In this document: positions 34,093 through 46,424 of the stretch, piece by piece
Layout: the number at the start of each line of letters is the position of its first letter
How positions within the stretch are numbered: position 1 is the first letter of the stretch
Assembly (NCBI GenBank): GCA_963921425.1
Contig: OY992840.1
Location: 2,110,501 to 2,174,500 of the forward strand
Direction: 5' to 3'
Source of the DNA: Dryas octopetala
Taxonomy: Eukaryota > Streptophyta > Magnoliopsida > Rosales > Rosaceae
DNA: 64,000 nucleotides
Position numbers and translations under genes: made by a program
The notes under the pieces: generated by a model
What the model saw: only the letters and a program-made list of their open reading frames with translations
What the model was told of the DNA's origin: nothing
Database searches by the model: none

Positions 34093-35558
34093 GGTATTGC
34101 TCGTCCTCGAGCAAACAAAACATACAATAAAAAAGAAAAAAAGAAAAACACAAGATAGGGCTATGAATTTCATAAGCACAAAATATTTCTTAGATTTTCC
34201 TCTAGTGCTAATAACAAGGAATGAAACACATGCTTGAGTGAGTGTGTGCACTATAAACCATATGTCAATTCAATGCATTCAGAAGATATGCAATTCAAAC
34301 TTGGATAACCAAACACTCATTGGAAGACTTTCTATTTTCACACAAGTGTTTAAAGGTTAGTGTATACACTCAAAGCAATGTTATGCACATGCCTCCATAT
34401 GCTTGCTACTCAATCCCATCTCCACTAGTCATGCACAAAATATCTTAGATCAAAATGACTTTGATTAGGTTGTAATGAGGCTTAGGTTAAAGAAATGAAA
34501 GGAAATGTAATCACAAATTCCAAGCAACTTAATGAGCAATTGTTTTGTTGAGATTTAAGAGGACTCTAAGATGCTTGCCAAAACTCAAACACTCTAACCG
34601 TTTCCCCAAACTTAAACTAAAAACACTTTTTGTTTCTTGAATGAAACTTTCTTTTTGGTTTTTTTTTCTTCTTTTGTTTTTGCTTTTGCTCTTCTTCCTT
34701 TTTTTTTTTAATTTCCTTTGTTTTCTTTGCATACATAGAACACCCCGACACTTGTCTTTCCCACAATCCCCAAAGTTATTTCTTTGCAAACACCTTAACA
34801 TAACTCAATCTCACAGTGCTCACTAGTTAGCTAGGAAAAGGTAAGGCTAGTATTTTAGCAAAGGGTAAGACATTTGTAGTGGAAAAAAATGAAAGGCTAA
34901 CATAAAGACACAAAAAGACAATCTAGCTAATTGATATTAATATATTTATGGATCATGCTCATTTATCCATGGTGGATTCCTAATGCCTAAATTATTTTCA
35001 GGATGCATTCATACTTGACAAAAAGCTTTAAGAGATATTAAGCAAGTTCTAGAGATACAATATACACAAAATTGATCACACATGAAGAACAAAGTGCTAG
35101 GAATAATATATGCACTTACATTAGGCTCAAAACTCACATATATGACTTAATTAGTTCACAGAAGTCTTATTATGCTATTCTCATTTCATTGCATTAAATT
35201 GACAATGCTTATGCAAAAGGATTCAAGCATAGGTCTCATAACTCATTATTAACATAAGAGAAATTTTTAAGACCTAAATATGCGCAATCATTCTTAACAA
35301 AAATCGAAAATTTTGACTAAAAAAAAAAAAAAAAACAACTAAACTCTCCCCCCAAACTTAAATTCAATATTGTCCTCAATATTAAAAAGTGGCTTTGAAA
35401 ACTCTCAATGAAATATCCAAGCATAGAGTGAAAGATAGCTAACAAAACAAAACATACACACAAAACACAAAAACATAAACAACAAAGCATAAATAAAGAA
35501 ACTTAAACAAGGTAAAGATCAAGAAAGACTCCCCCTTGTTGACCTCCCAAATTGCTCT
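34093..35558 (-). other. Athila-like element, non-coding region between pol and 3' LTR
   Basis: AT-rich, with many Lys/Asn-coding shadows but no supported gene. A second purine tract reading AAGTTTGGGGGGAG on the - strand lies near 35345-35360, similar to the one before the LTR. Athila elements typically carry a long region here, sometimes with an envelope-like frame; I see none. Confidence 0.4.
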
Positions 35559-37068
35559 TTATGGTGTATAAGAAGCATCCTTAAAGTAAAGGACTTCCTC
35601 GTCTTCATTGAAGCTAGTCGAGAAGTACGGCTTCAAACGGTGACCATTCACTTTAAACACATCCCCACTTTTCATGTTCTTGATTTCAATGGCTCCATAG
35701 GGAAATAATTGAACTACTTGAAATGGACCACTCCATGTTGATCTAAGTTTGCCCGGAAACAACTTCAATCTTGAATTGTAAAGAAGCATAAGTTGCTTTG
35801 GCTCAAAACTTTTCTTCACAAGCTTCTTGTCATGGTATGCTTTGGTTTTCTCCTTGTATAACTTGGCATTCTCATATGCCTCACACTTCAACTCATCAAG
35901 CTCACAAAGATCAAGTTAGCTTCCTCTTATCACCGGCCTTGACAAAGTTAAAATTCAACTCCTTAAGTGCCCACAAGCTCCACGAGTAGATGACATGTCT
36001 TCCCATACACAAGCCTATAAGGTGACATTCCCAAGGGTATCTTAAATGCCATTCTATATGCCCACAAAGCATCATTCAATTATAAACTTTAATATTTTCT
36101 TAAAGTGTTCACCATCTTCTCTAAGATATGCTTGATTTCCCTATTTGAAATCTCAACTTGTCCATTAGTTTGTGGGTGATAGAGAGTGCTTACTTTGTGC
36201 TTCACATCATACTTCTTGAGTAAGGCCTCAAAGTGCTTGTTGATGAAATGTAATCTTCCATCACTAATAAGAACCCTAAGAGTGCCAAACCTTGAAAAGA
36301 TGTTCCCCTTGAAGAACTTCATAATCACCTTGTAATCATTTGTCTTGGAAGCTACAGCCTCAACCCACTTTGACACATAATCAATACACACAAGAATATA
36401 TACATTGCTATATGAACTAGGGAATGGTCCCATAAAGTCAATGCCTCAACAATCAAACAATTCAACTTCCAAGACATTAGTTAGAAGCATTTAATTCCTA
36501 AATGAAATGTTGTCAACCTTTTGGCATCTATCACAACTAATAACAAAAGCATATGCATCTTTTAATATGGTAGGCCAAAAGAATCCACTAGTGAGTTCCT
36601 TTACTGCGGTTTTCTTACCTCCAAAGTGTCTTCCATAAACATATAAATGACAATGCTTGAGAATGCTTTGAACTTTATCTTGGTGCACACATCTTCTCAT
36701 CACTTGATCTTTGCACATTTTGAATAAGAATGGATCATCCCAAATGTAGTGCTTTGCCTCCTTCAAAAACCTCTTCTTGGCTTGGTAGTCAAACTCCTTA
36801 GGCACAAACTTACCTCCACTAGCATGGTAGTTCACAAAATGCAGAAACCAAGGCAAAGAATCCTCTCTAGTAGTCATGACAAAAAATCTCTCATCCGGAA
36901 AAGATTCACACAAAGGGATGTGAGAATCATCACCTCCTTCCACGTACTAATCTTGACAAGTGATCCACAACCAAGTTCTTCTTTCCGGGCTTGTCTTTGA
37001 TCTCAATATCAAACTCTTGTAGCAAGAGTATCCATCTTATAAGCCTCGGTTTTGCATCTTATAAGGGT
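35559..37068 (-). pseudogene. Athila-like gypsy pol remnant: end of RNase H and integrase
   Basis: Read on the - strand from 37068. The end of RNase H comes first, with [17 protein letters not shown] and VVDHLSR (about 37020-36950). The integrase zinc finger (about 36640-36500) has H...H and an intact CDRC, and SGFFWPT. The integrase core (about 36433-36089) has [15 protein letters not shown] and [11 protein letters not shown]. The C-terminal module (about 35800-35600) has [18 protein letters not shown]. Stops and frame changes separate these pieces. The upstream part (gag, protease, RT, 5' LTR) is missing; the element breaks off at about 37068 against CACTA-2 DNA. Confidence 0.8.
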
Positions 37069-37189
37069 TGTCATAATATTTATAAACATGAAGGGTAGAG
37101 GTGCATAATAACAATTATAATTAAGAATAAAACTTTCTATCATTCCATAAAGCTATTAATTTAATTAAGGGAAAATGAATGTACCTCGA

Positions 37190-39000
37190 AAATGTGAGAC
37201 TAAACTACTTTGATATACTTTATCGGCCACGCAATTGTAGTTCCTAATGCTTCATGAAGAAGAAAAAACTCACATGTTGGTCGATATAGAGCCACACTGT
37301 CATCTAACACATCATTCACCTAAACTTTCCAGCACTCAGGGCCAAGAGGCACATGATGGACCAATACAGTGGGATCCTTTGATGCAATTTCGCCATTTGC
37401 AACAACTTCATTTGTCCCAAGCCAACTTAACAACTTGCATTTTGTATTCTTAGGATGATCAAAATATAAAACAACTGCATTTTCTTTTTGTTTGCTTTGT
37501 GTTGTGTTATTTGTTGAATGTTGAACACTTGGAGTTTTTGTGTGTTTTCTCTGTGGTGCCTCATTAGCAGAATGTTGAACACTACTTGTGTTTTCTTTTT
37601 GATGTAACAATGCTTAAGACATCAATTAAACAAAATTTTAACACAAATCTAATATGAACAAAATGAAATTGCCATTATGTTTATCCTCATTACTTATAGT
37701 GTTAATCCCTCTTTTGTTCAACTCAGAAATAAGATCTCGCATCTGGTTTTCAAGTCCTGCATCTCATTCTCCAATTTATTGAACTTATCACGCATATGTG
37801 TTTGACCTTCCACCTTTGAAATGGTTGCCCGAAATCCAAGCCCTCTTAGTCTTCCTCGTGGGTCAGGACCAAGTGCTTTTGTAAGGGCATCATCTTTAAT
37901 AGAGCATTTCTCCAAGTCAACTGCCTTGTATTTTTTCACTTTTTGCTACAAATACATAATTGCAAATATAAATTTAAACATAAACATTAAAATATATAGT
38001 AGATATTTTTTTACCACTATCTCTGGATCCTTAACTTCTTTATCCTCATTATTTTTCTTTGTTTCATAACCACAGATTTAAACATCAACCCTTGAAATTG
38101 CATCTGGTGTTTCACTTTCTTGTCGCTATAAAATAACAAGTAGAGATCAACTAATGCTAATACATTATAGACTTTCTTACATGACAAAATTCATATGAAA
38201 TTAAAAAAGATTTTACCATTTCTTCCTCCAAATGAACAAAGCTTTTATGGCTTGTCCTATGCACTAAAGTGTTTTTTGCCCTCATCCTTTTGAATCTTTC
38301 ACAGTTTTCCTATGAAAAAGATATATAAATAATAAGTTAGTATAAAAAAACAAATAGAATGTTGGAGGATATTGGCTGAAAACAGTAGATAGCCCACAAG
38401 TATACTTGAAAGGAAATGTCAAAAACCATTACCCTGAATGTTGTAGAAGTTTGTTTTTTAACAAAAGATTGTCATTCCTCCATGGAGTGAATGTTATTCT
38501 GGTTTGAGGAGGGCAGCAGCACGTTGTAGGCCGACCACTTTAGCTTGCTGCATCACTTCTTTAATTAGTAAGGATCGAAAATCTCTCCAATGCTTCTTCA
38601 ACTTTTGAAATGTATATTTCTTGTGGCATTCCTCAATAGCGACTTTTTTCTACACAAAAAAAATGGATACAAATAACATTAGAGTGAAATTATAGATAAA
38701 TTATTCAATGTGTATGTGGGAAATATATTTCTCTACAATACCGTGATATGCTCCAATATTTGATTTCTAAAATCTTGTGAAAGGTTCTTCCAATTCTCCA
38801 ATGTTGCTGGCAGTAGCTCTCTTGCTCTGGTACCAAGGAATTAAGCAAATTTTGCTACATCACCTCTATATGGTTGGCTCGAATAATTGAACTCCAATAT
38901 AAGACGAGGCTCGGCCTTTTGTTTTTCCTTTGCCAAGATTCACCATTTTTGTATTGCCCCTAGGCTTTTTCTTTAACATTTCAAGGTTAGATTCATCTTG
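37190..39000 (-). pseudogene. CACTA-2 second gene (TNPD-like, PF03004 family), multi-exon, decayed
   Basis: Several - strand segments separated by intron-like AT-rich DNA follow the order of this family: about 38930-38720 (LENWKNLSQDFRNQILEHIT), 38650-38465 (KKHWRDFRSLL and MEEWQSFVKK), 38311-38222 (RTSHKSFVHLEEEM), 38125-38015, 37945-37718 (DALTKALGPDPRGRLRGLG plus a short coiled coil) and 37610-37190 (HHVPLGPE, then GTTIAWPIKYI). The phrase 'ALG...GR.RG.G' is typical of the second gene of plant CACTA elements. In-frame stops occur near 38845 and 38470, so it is not translatable as read. It lies downstream of the TNP2 gene on the same strand once the Tat-2 insertion is removed. Confidence 0.65.
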
Positions 39001-39782
39001 AAATTCTGGATTATTAGGTACTTCATTAGGTGAAACCCTTGGTGGAGAAATAGACCCTCCACCTGATATTCGTAAGGGTTCATTCCCTTGTTGTATGGCT
39101 GTAGCTATAGCAGCTAACTGTTTTTTTTTCCCTCTCTTAATTGGCTCCTTTTTTTGAAGACTTCATAGAACATGAAAAAAATTATATGAATAACAAGCAT
39201 AACAAATAAAAAAATTGTTATTAAAAAAAAAATTTGAAATGTATATGACATATTAAATGAGAAATAAGTCAGAGCTTACTTCCCTAGACATTACTTAAGA
39301 CCTTAAACAGGTTTGACCTGTAGTGCACAATATAAGTCCAATTAGCAATGAAAAAATGTAATATAATTCATGTTTATAATAGAAAACCTAATTTATAGAC
39401 TGTTCGTATGACTAATCATCTGGGCATAACGACAAGTCACATAAGGCTTAACATCATGTCATTTGGGCCTAGGCCCAAAGGATAAGCCCAACCTAAGCTC
39501 TTGGGCTCCTAGGCACCGACTTCCTAGGCCCAAAGACTAAGCCCTTCTTAGGTTCCTGGGCTCTTAGCCCCTGACCTTCTAGGCTTCGGTCCCCTAGGCT
39601 CCGGCCTCCTAGGCCTTGATCTCCTAAGTTCCGGCCTCCATAGGCTCCGGCCTTTTAGGCCCTGACCTCCTACCGTTCCGGCCTCCCAAGCTCCAGCCTC
39701 CTAGGTCCCGACCTGTGTCAACTCATTCGGATCCACGAAACAGGTGACACGTGACGCTCCTACAGTGCGAGTCATTACAAGA

Positions 39783-39792
39783 GACACGTGTC
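39783..39792 (+). promoter_or_regulatory. Palindromic G-box in Tat-2 LTR
   Basis: GACACGTGTC is a perfect 10-bp palindrome around CACGTG, about 45 bp upstream of the LTR TATA box. It is conserved in the 3' LTR near 53818, where GACACGTGTC is also found. A second ACACGTG lies about 40 bp upstream. Confidence 0.5.
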
Positions 39793-39826
39793 ATCACCGG
39801 ATTGGTTGACACTCTTCCAAAAGTAC

Positions 39827-39835
39827 TATAAAAGA
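39827..39835 (+). promoter_or_regulatory. Tat-2 LTR TATA box
   Basis: CTATAAAAG, with a similar TATATAAAAG in the 3' LTR near 53860, positioned about 290 bp before the LTR end. Confidence 0.65.
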
Positions 39836-40176
39836 GGTACTTTCTTGTCACAAAAGGACATTCAATCAATATTATATTATTCACTAACTCTGCTCACAGA
39901 TTTTCTGAACACTGACTTGAGCTTCGGAGGAGGTTCGGCCGGTACCACACCGGTGCCCTTCTCGCTCACTTTTGTGTACTTGCGCAGGGTGCTTTGAATA
40001 TTATTCTTTCTCCACTATTCATTAGTCGAACCCAGCTACTCGTTCCTACCCCACTTCGACGTGTCATCCTCTCAGTGGGAGGTTAACGGGTCCACATGGT
40101 TTGACTCGATGTTGACTGCAATACCCTCAGTTGAGGTGCAAAGACCTTCCGACTTTCCGACCTTCCAACCCTCGCG

Positions 40177-41940
40177 ATGTCTGACGGAGGTCCTATTCTC
40201 GACCAAGTCGACAACATCCCACTGGGTGACAAACAAGGCAAGAAGATTGCTGAACCTGATCATGAGGCATACATCCAACGGTTGGAAGCTCAACTCCAAC
40301 GAACCCAGGAACAGCTCGACCTCCAAAAGGACACAACACAGCTGTATGAGCGACTTCTCCACAACAGGGAAGAACATACCACTCTCCGGAGTGGTGAGGG
40401 GAGAAACCCTCGAAGGGAACGAAATGTTCCGCGTCAACTGGACGCAGGGCAAGCTAGCCGCCCACCCCAGGTTTCCAAAAGAGACTTGTCCACCCGGTCG
40501 GCCGGGCTCGATCTGGCGAGCATCCTACCCACTCTGAAGAGTTCCACATTTATGGGGACTGCCGTCATCTGCTCGACAACAACCGTTCTAGACGAAAAGA
40601 GTAGCGGACAACCTGGGGTGAATCTAACCCACGTCCCCAAGACTTTGAGGAGGAGGAGGCTATTCGTCCCAAGCGACGACGGGGAGAAGAGCAGGCTTTC
40701 TCGACTGGACGTCGTACAGGAGATGATGCTTTCACAGGTAAGCAAATTGCTAACTCCGGTAATAGTGGATCTCTTCCACAAGACCAGCTCCAACAACTCC
40801 TCATGGACATCAGTGAGCGCCTGAAGAGAGTGGAGGGGGGAAGTCGTGGTGGACATCCATCTTTCGAAACAAGGGAGTTACCTGGACCTTTCATAGCTTG
40901 CATCCTGTCCATTCCCTAAGTTGGCGACGTCCGACCTCCCAAAATAACTCCGTACACAGGGAAGGAAGACCCATATGACCACCTCATGAGTTTTTGGTCA
41001 GCTCTGGAGTCCAAAGGTGTCGATGACATTACAAAGTGTCGGATCTTTCCTTCTTCCCTCTCTGGTAGTGCAAGGATTAGCTCTATCAACTTCCTCCCGA
41101 GCTCCGAGAGCTCTTCCTAGGTCAGTATATCATCCAGACCGATAGGATTTACACCACGGATGACCTGACGCGGGTCCGCCAGGGCAACAGGGAATCCCTT
41201 CGGGAATATATCACCCGATATCAGCTAAAGCGGTCTAGTGTCGCGACTGTGATGAGAAGGTAGCCTTCGCTGGTTTCAGGAGTGGTCTCCTAGAGGTCTT
41301 ATTTGAAATCAACCGCTGCAATCCGCACACCTACAAAGAACTCATGCAAGAGGCCATTGCCTATGCTACTGCTGAATTCAAAACATATAGGAAGAAGCCG
41401 TCTACCATAGACCGTCCAAGTACCGACCAGGCCATCATAGTGTCACCCCAGCCCGAGCCCTATTCAGGCAACTAGTATGGGGGGTCCGGGAAAAAGTTCA
41501 AGAAATTTACCAAGAAACACTTTGGTGATGGTAGAGGTGGAGGACAACGAAGGGAGGAAAATTATCAGACATCCTATGCCTCCAGGTTCAAAGTATATAC
41601 AATCCTCACTGTTACTTATATAGAATTATATCCCCAGATCAAGGACATACTCCACAAGCTCCCACCTCGCCTACCACAAACACGGTACCGGGCTAACAAG
41701 AACTTTTTTTACCTTTACCATGACAACCATGGCCATGACACCGAGGTATGCATAGCCTTTAAGGAGGCAATATAAACTTTGGTACAGGCAGGAAAGTTGG
41801 ATGGTTTTGTAGACAAGTAGGCCACTGAGAAGACCAAGACCGAAGGACAACCACGGGGGTGAGTAAATACCATCTGTGGTAGCCCGACCCTCGCTGGCAA
41901 CTCCAACAGGGCTAGGAAGGAATACGCCTGAAGTGCTTAG
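40177..41940 (+). pseudogene. Tat-2 gag (decayed)
   Basis: ATG at 40177 starts an acidic N-terminus, then a coiled-coil-like stretch (RLEAQLQRTQEQLDLQ). After frame changes near 40540 and later, the gag domain is recognisable at about 40930-41360, with PPKITPYTGKEDPYDHL and KCRIFPSSLSGSA. A degraded zinc-knuckle-like cluster (YHDNHGHDTEVC) is near 41720. Many stops follow. The start lies only 57 bp after the truncated LTR, because of the deletion that removed the primer-binding site. Confidence 0.75.
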
Positions 41941-44900
41941 CAATGCTCCAGCGTTATGGCTATAGACTTCCACCGTAGCAAAAAGACTCTCAAGCTCAGG
42001 TGGTCGCCCATTTCCTTTGCTGAGGAAGAAGAACGTGATTTAATCTTTCCACACGATGACGCTTTGTTCATTGAGGCCACCATAGCTAATTTCGATGTGG
42101 CTTGGATCCTTGTCGATTGTGGTAGCTCTGTCCTCATCCTCTTTGCTCCTTTACTCAGCTTTTCGGGCGACATGGTCACTCCTCTTAGTAGGATCTACCT
42201 CCCACTCACCCTCTGGAGGTATCCTTCGTCCGCTACCACAACCACTCAATTTTTGGTGGTCGACTGCCCCATAGCTTACAACGTCATCCTGGGACGACCA
42301 GCCCTTAACCAACTCAAGGTTATGATCTCCACCCACTTGCTTTGATCAAGTTCCCGACGCCATGCGGAACAGGTGTAGTCAAAGGCAATCAGGTATCAGC
42401 CAGGTTATGCTATACGACTTCCGTCAAGAAGAAAAAGAGGCCAAGCCCTCTATGGCTGTTTCTGTCTCCCCCACCTGCCCTACCGCAGATCCTCCTGAAG
42501 ATCCCCGTGAAGCGTCTTTCAGAGCTATTGCCTAACCAAATGACAATTGTGTGGAAGAAGTTCCCATCTCACCTACCTACCCGGACCGCAAGGTTCGGGT
42601 CGAAACCCAGCTAAGTGTTTAGGGTCTCCGAGAAGAACTCATCCACTTCCTTCGTGCCAATGCCGAAGTCTTTGCATGGTCCTATGATGACATGCCCGGG
42701 ATCTCTTCGGAGGTAATCTCTCATCGCCTTGAGTCTTAATCCATAGCATCACCCCGTCCGACAAAAGCTTCGGTAGTACAAGCCCTAAATCTATGCTGCT
42801 ATGAAGGACGGAGTCGACAAGTTACAAAAAATTGGTTTCATCCGCGAGGTTTCCTACCTGGATTGGTTCGCCAACATTGTGATGGTCAAGAAATCTAATG
42901 GCAAGTGGCGGATGTGCGTGGACTTCACCGACCTCAACAAAGCCTGCCCCAAATACAGCTTTCTCCTTCCTCGAATTGACCAGCTGGTTGATGCCACAGC
43001 AGGCCATGCACTTCTTAGTTTCATGGACGCCTACTCCGGCTATAACCAAATCCTTATGCACAGCCTCGACCAGGACAATACGGCCTTCTTACTGACAGGG
43101 GCTTATATTGTTATAAGGTCATGCTCTTCAGACTCAAAAGTGTCGGGGCCACCTACCAGCGCTTGGTCAACTCCATCTTCTCAGAGTATATCGGTAAGTC
43201 CATGGAGGTCTATCAGTGGATGACATGCTTGTCAAAAGTGTCCGGGCGGAGGACCACGTCCACAAACTTTTCGAGATGTTTTCATTGCTCAATAAGTACC
43301 AGATGCGCCTGAACCCTGCCAAGTACACGTTCGGCATATTTTCGGGAAAGTTCCTTGGCTTCATGGTGAGCCAAAGGGGGATCGAGGCAAACCCTGAGAA
43401 AATCAAAGCCTTGATCGATATGCAATCTCCCAAGCCTCAGAAGGAAGTCCAGAGCTTAACAGGCCGGGTCGCCACCTTGACGCGATTCATATATAAGGCC
43501 ACTGACCGTTGTGCCCCATTCTTCAAAAGCCTCAAGGCTCGGACAAAATATATTGACTGGACTCCGGAATGTTAATAGGCCTACCAAGACCTTAAAGAGT
43601 TTATGGGCAAATCACCTCTACTCTCTAAACCCGAGCCAGGAGAAGAGCTACTCCTCTACTTGTCTGTTTCCCATATAGCCACTAGCTTAGTCCTAATTCG
43701 ACTTGAGGATAGGGTCGAGCACCCGGTGTACTATACCTGCAAGGCCCTGTAAAATGCTGAGACCAGATATTCAGAGATAGAAAAATTAGCCCTTGCCTTG
43801 GTCACATCAGCCCGGCGCCTCCGCCTATACTTCCAGGCTCACCCTATCGTGGTTCTGACTAATCAATCACTTAGGCAAGTCTTGCAGCGACCTGAGGTCT
43901 CCGGCCGGCTCATCAAATGGTCTATTGAGCTGAGCGAATTTGACATTTCCTATTGCCCACGGCCGACGATAAAGGGACAAGCTATTGCAGACTTCATTTC
44001 AGAATCTACATTCCTACCCGAGGCTGAGCCCTCCTCCGCCATTGTGTCGACCACCGACCCACCAACTTCTTCAACTCCAGCAATCAGGTCAGATCACCCA
44101 ATTTGGTCTTTATATGTTGATGGGTCTTCCAACCAGCAGGGCAGTGGAGCCGGACTTGTTTTGATAGCCCCTAACCAGACCACCATCGAGTATGCTCTTC
44201 GATTCGGCTTCCAGGCATCTAACAATGATGCTGAGTATGAGGCCCTCTTTGCCGGCTTATCTTTGGCACTACATATGAACGTTAAGCAACTTAGAATCTA
44301 CAACGATTCTCAACTTATGGTGAACCAGGTCACAGAGGAATACCAGACAAAGGGTGAACGCATGGCAGCTTACTTTGCCAAAGTTCAAAGCCTACTCAGT
44401 TAGTTCTCAGCATACCAACTCATACAAATTCCTCGGGCAGACAATGAGAGGGCGGACGCCCTAGCTTGCCTTGCCTCGGCTGTTGACCAAACCTTCGGGA
44501 GGTCTGTCCCAGTCGAGTTCCTACCTTAGCGCAGTACTGATGCTATGCAGGTCTGCCAGTCTGAGCAACAAGCTAGTTGGATGGACCCTCTCATCACATT
44601 TCTTAAGCATGGGAACCCACCTGCAGACAAGACCGAAGCTTGGCGTCTTCACCATCGAGCCTCCCGGTATACCATTATCAACAACAAATTATACAAACGG
44701 GGTTTCTCTATGCCATACTTACGATGCCTTACCCCCGAGTAAGGCGACTGGATCCTCCGGGAGATCTATGAAGGGGTATACGGCAATCATGCAGGGGCCC
44801 AATCCTTAGCCCACAAGGCCATTCGCCAAGGCTACTATTGGCCGACCCTCTGCGCTGATGCAAAGAAGCTCACCCAGAAATGCATAAAGTGCCAAAAATT

Positions 44901-45788
44901 TGCAACTTTTCTGCGCCAACCACCCGAGCCCTGACTACCATGAACAGTCCTTGGCCCTTTGCCCAATAGGGCATCGACTTAATCGGACCAATGACAGAGG
45001 GCTATTTCAAAATGGCAGTAGTCGCAGTGGACTATTTCACTAAGTTGGCAGAAGCCGAGCCCTTAGCAAAGGCAACCACCTAGACCATCAAGAGCTTTGT
45101 ATGGAAGAACATAATTTGCCGCTTCGGTCTCCCCTATGCCATTATCACTGACAACGGCAAACAGTTTGACAACAAAGAGTTCAAATCATTTTGCTCCGCA
45201 TTCAACATCAAGGTTTTCTTTGCCTTTTCTGGTCATCCTCAGGCCAACAGACAGGTTGAGGCTGTCAACAAGACCATCAAACATACCTTGAAGACCAAGC
45301 TTAATGCAAAGAAGGGAAAGTGGCCTGACCTTCTACCCGAAGTCTTATGATCATACCAGACGACTTGTCGATCCTCGACCGGGGTAACCCCCTATTCCTT
45401 GGCCTTTGCTTCTGAAGTCGTCATCCTAGTTGAGGTCGGACTTGCCTCCTACCGCCTCAACACATTTCAGCCTGAGCAAAATGTTGACCAGCTAGCCTTA
45501 AATCTCAACCTTGCTAAGGAGCTTCGGGCCTAGGCTGAGCTACACAAGTATGCCTACCAGCAACGGGTCACTCGGTACTACAATTCTAAAGTTAAGTCTT
45601 GCCACTTCTGAGTGGGGGAAAGACCATATGAAACCTTGGCCAAAACGGGTGCTCTGAAACCTAACTGGGAAAGACCATATGAAATCATTGAGGTAGTTTG
45701 TTCGGGCACATACGGGCTTCGCGCCACAACCGGCAAGGAACTCGGCCACCCTTGGCATGCCGAGCACCTTCTCTACTTTTACAAGTAG
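41941..45788 (+). pseudogene. Tat-2 pol: protease, RT, two RNase H domains, integrase (decayed)
   Basis: Protease (about 42110-42330) shows WILVDCGSS and ends in YNVILGRPALNQL. Reverse transcriptase (about 42800-43330) has WRMCVDFTDLNKACPK. At the catalytic YVDD site a 2-bp insertion (CA at about 43214-43215) shifts the frame. First RNase H about 43560-43980. Archaeal-type RNase H about 44110-44400 (LYVDGSSNQQ, SNNDAEYEAL). Integrase about 44700-45350, with CxxC in CIKCQK, DNGK and QVEAVNK. The C-terminal module ends HAEHLLYFYK at 45788. In-frame stops are numerous (for example 43573, 43750, 44401, 44740, 44930, 45347), so this copy is non-functional. Confidence 0.85.
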
Positions 45789-45954
45789 ACACATGTTGTA
45801 CCCCTCGAGGACTTTTTTCAATTTTATCTATCTTATATCGCTTTAATAAATGAATGTCCTACTACGGATACATTTTTTCTTCATTTTCATTCAAAGTGTT
45901 AATTGTCTGTATGGACCCCCGGGCCATCAGACATCCGACCTTACCCATATCCGT

Positions 45955-46105
45955 ACCATGAATTCAAGGGAAGCTAAGTACCATGCATTCAAGCGCGGTT
46001 ATGGAGAATGCATTCAAGGGAAACTAAGTACCAAGCATTCAAGGAAAGATAAATTTCATGCATTCAAGAGAAACTAAGTACCATGCATTCAAGAAAATTC
46101 CACAA
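45955..46105 (+). repeat. Short tandem repeats downstream of Tat-2 pol
   Basis: Five degenerate copies of a unit containing GCATTCAAG and AAGTACCATGCATTCAAG, spaced roughly 30 bp. They lie between the pol stop and the end of the antisense gene, the same relative place as the 71-bp repeats of Tat-1, although the sequence is unrelated. Confidence 0.75.
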
Positions 46106-46424
46106 TACCATGTATTAAAAAGAAGGGCATCCTTCCCATAACGGGTCGGACACCCTCCAAATCATCCAAATATCATCAAGTACAAACTTAATAATCAAAA
46201 GAGTTTGCAATTTGGTACGGGCCACATTCGACCCGACCATATAACTCAAACAAAAATAGGTCGATGGTCTGCCCACCCCTGCCCCAGGGCCATGTTTGCT
46301 ACAAACATTTATTTGGGATCCTTTCCTATGTCATGCTCCCCACCTGTGGATGCTCCATCCTCAGGCTCTACCTCCTGGGTACCTCCCTCCGGGACGTTGG
46401 CATGCCCATCATTACTGCCAGGCC

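Larger units (their letters stand above)
39401..40119 (+). repeat. Tat-2 5' LTR, 3' tail deleted
   Basis: Matches 50031-50128 plus 53537-54153 of the 3' copy. Homology stops at GTTGACTGC (40119). The last 23 bp present in the 3' LTR (54154-54176) and the primer-binding site are missing, leaving only 57 bp before the gag ATG. Much of 39500-39720 consists of short repeats built on TCCTAGGC and CTCCGGCC. A TATA box (CTATAAAAG, 39827-39835) and the palindrome GACACGTGTC (39783-39792) lie in the second half. Confidence 0.88.

Noticed and set aside
34861..34885. TTTGTAGTGG as a possible 3' end of CACTA-1
   Set aside because: Does not mirror the CACTACTACAAAAA terminus and lies inside Athila-like DNA.
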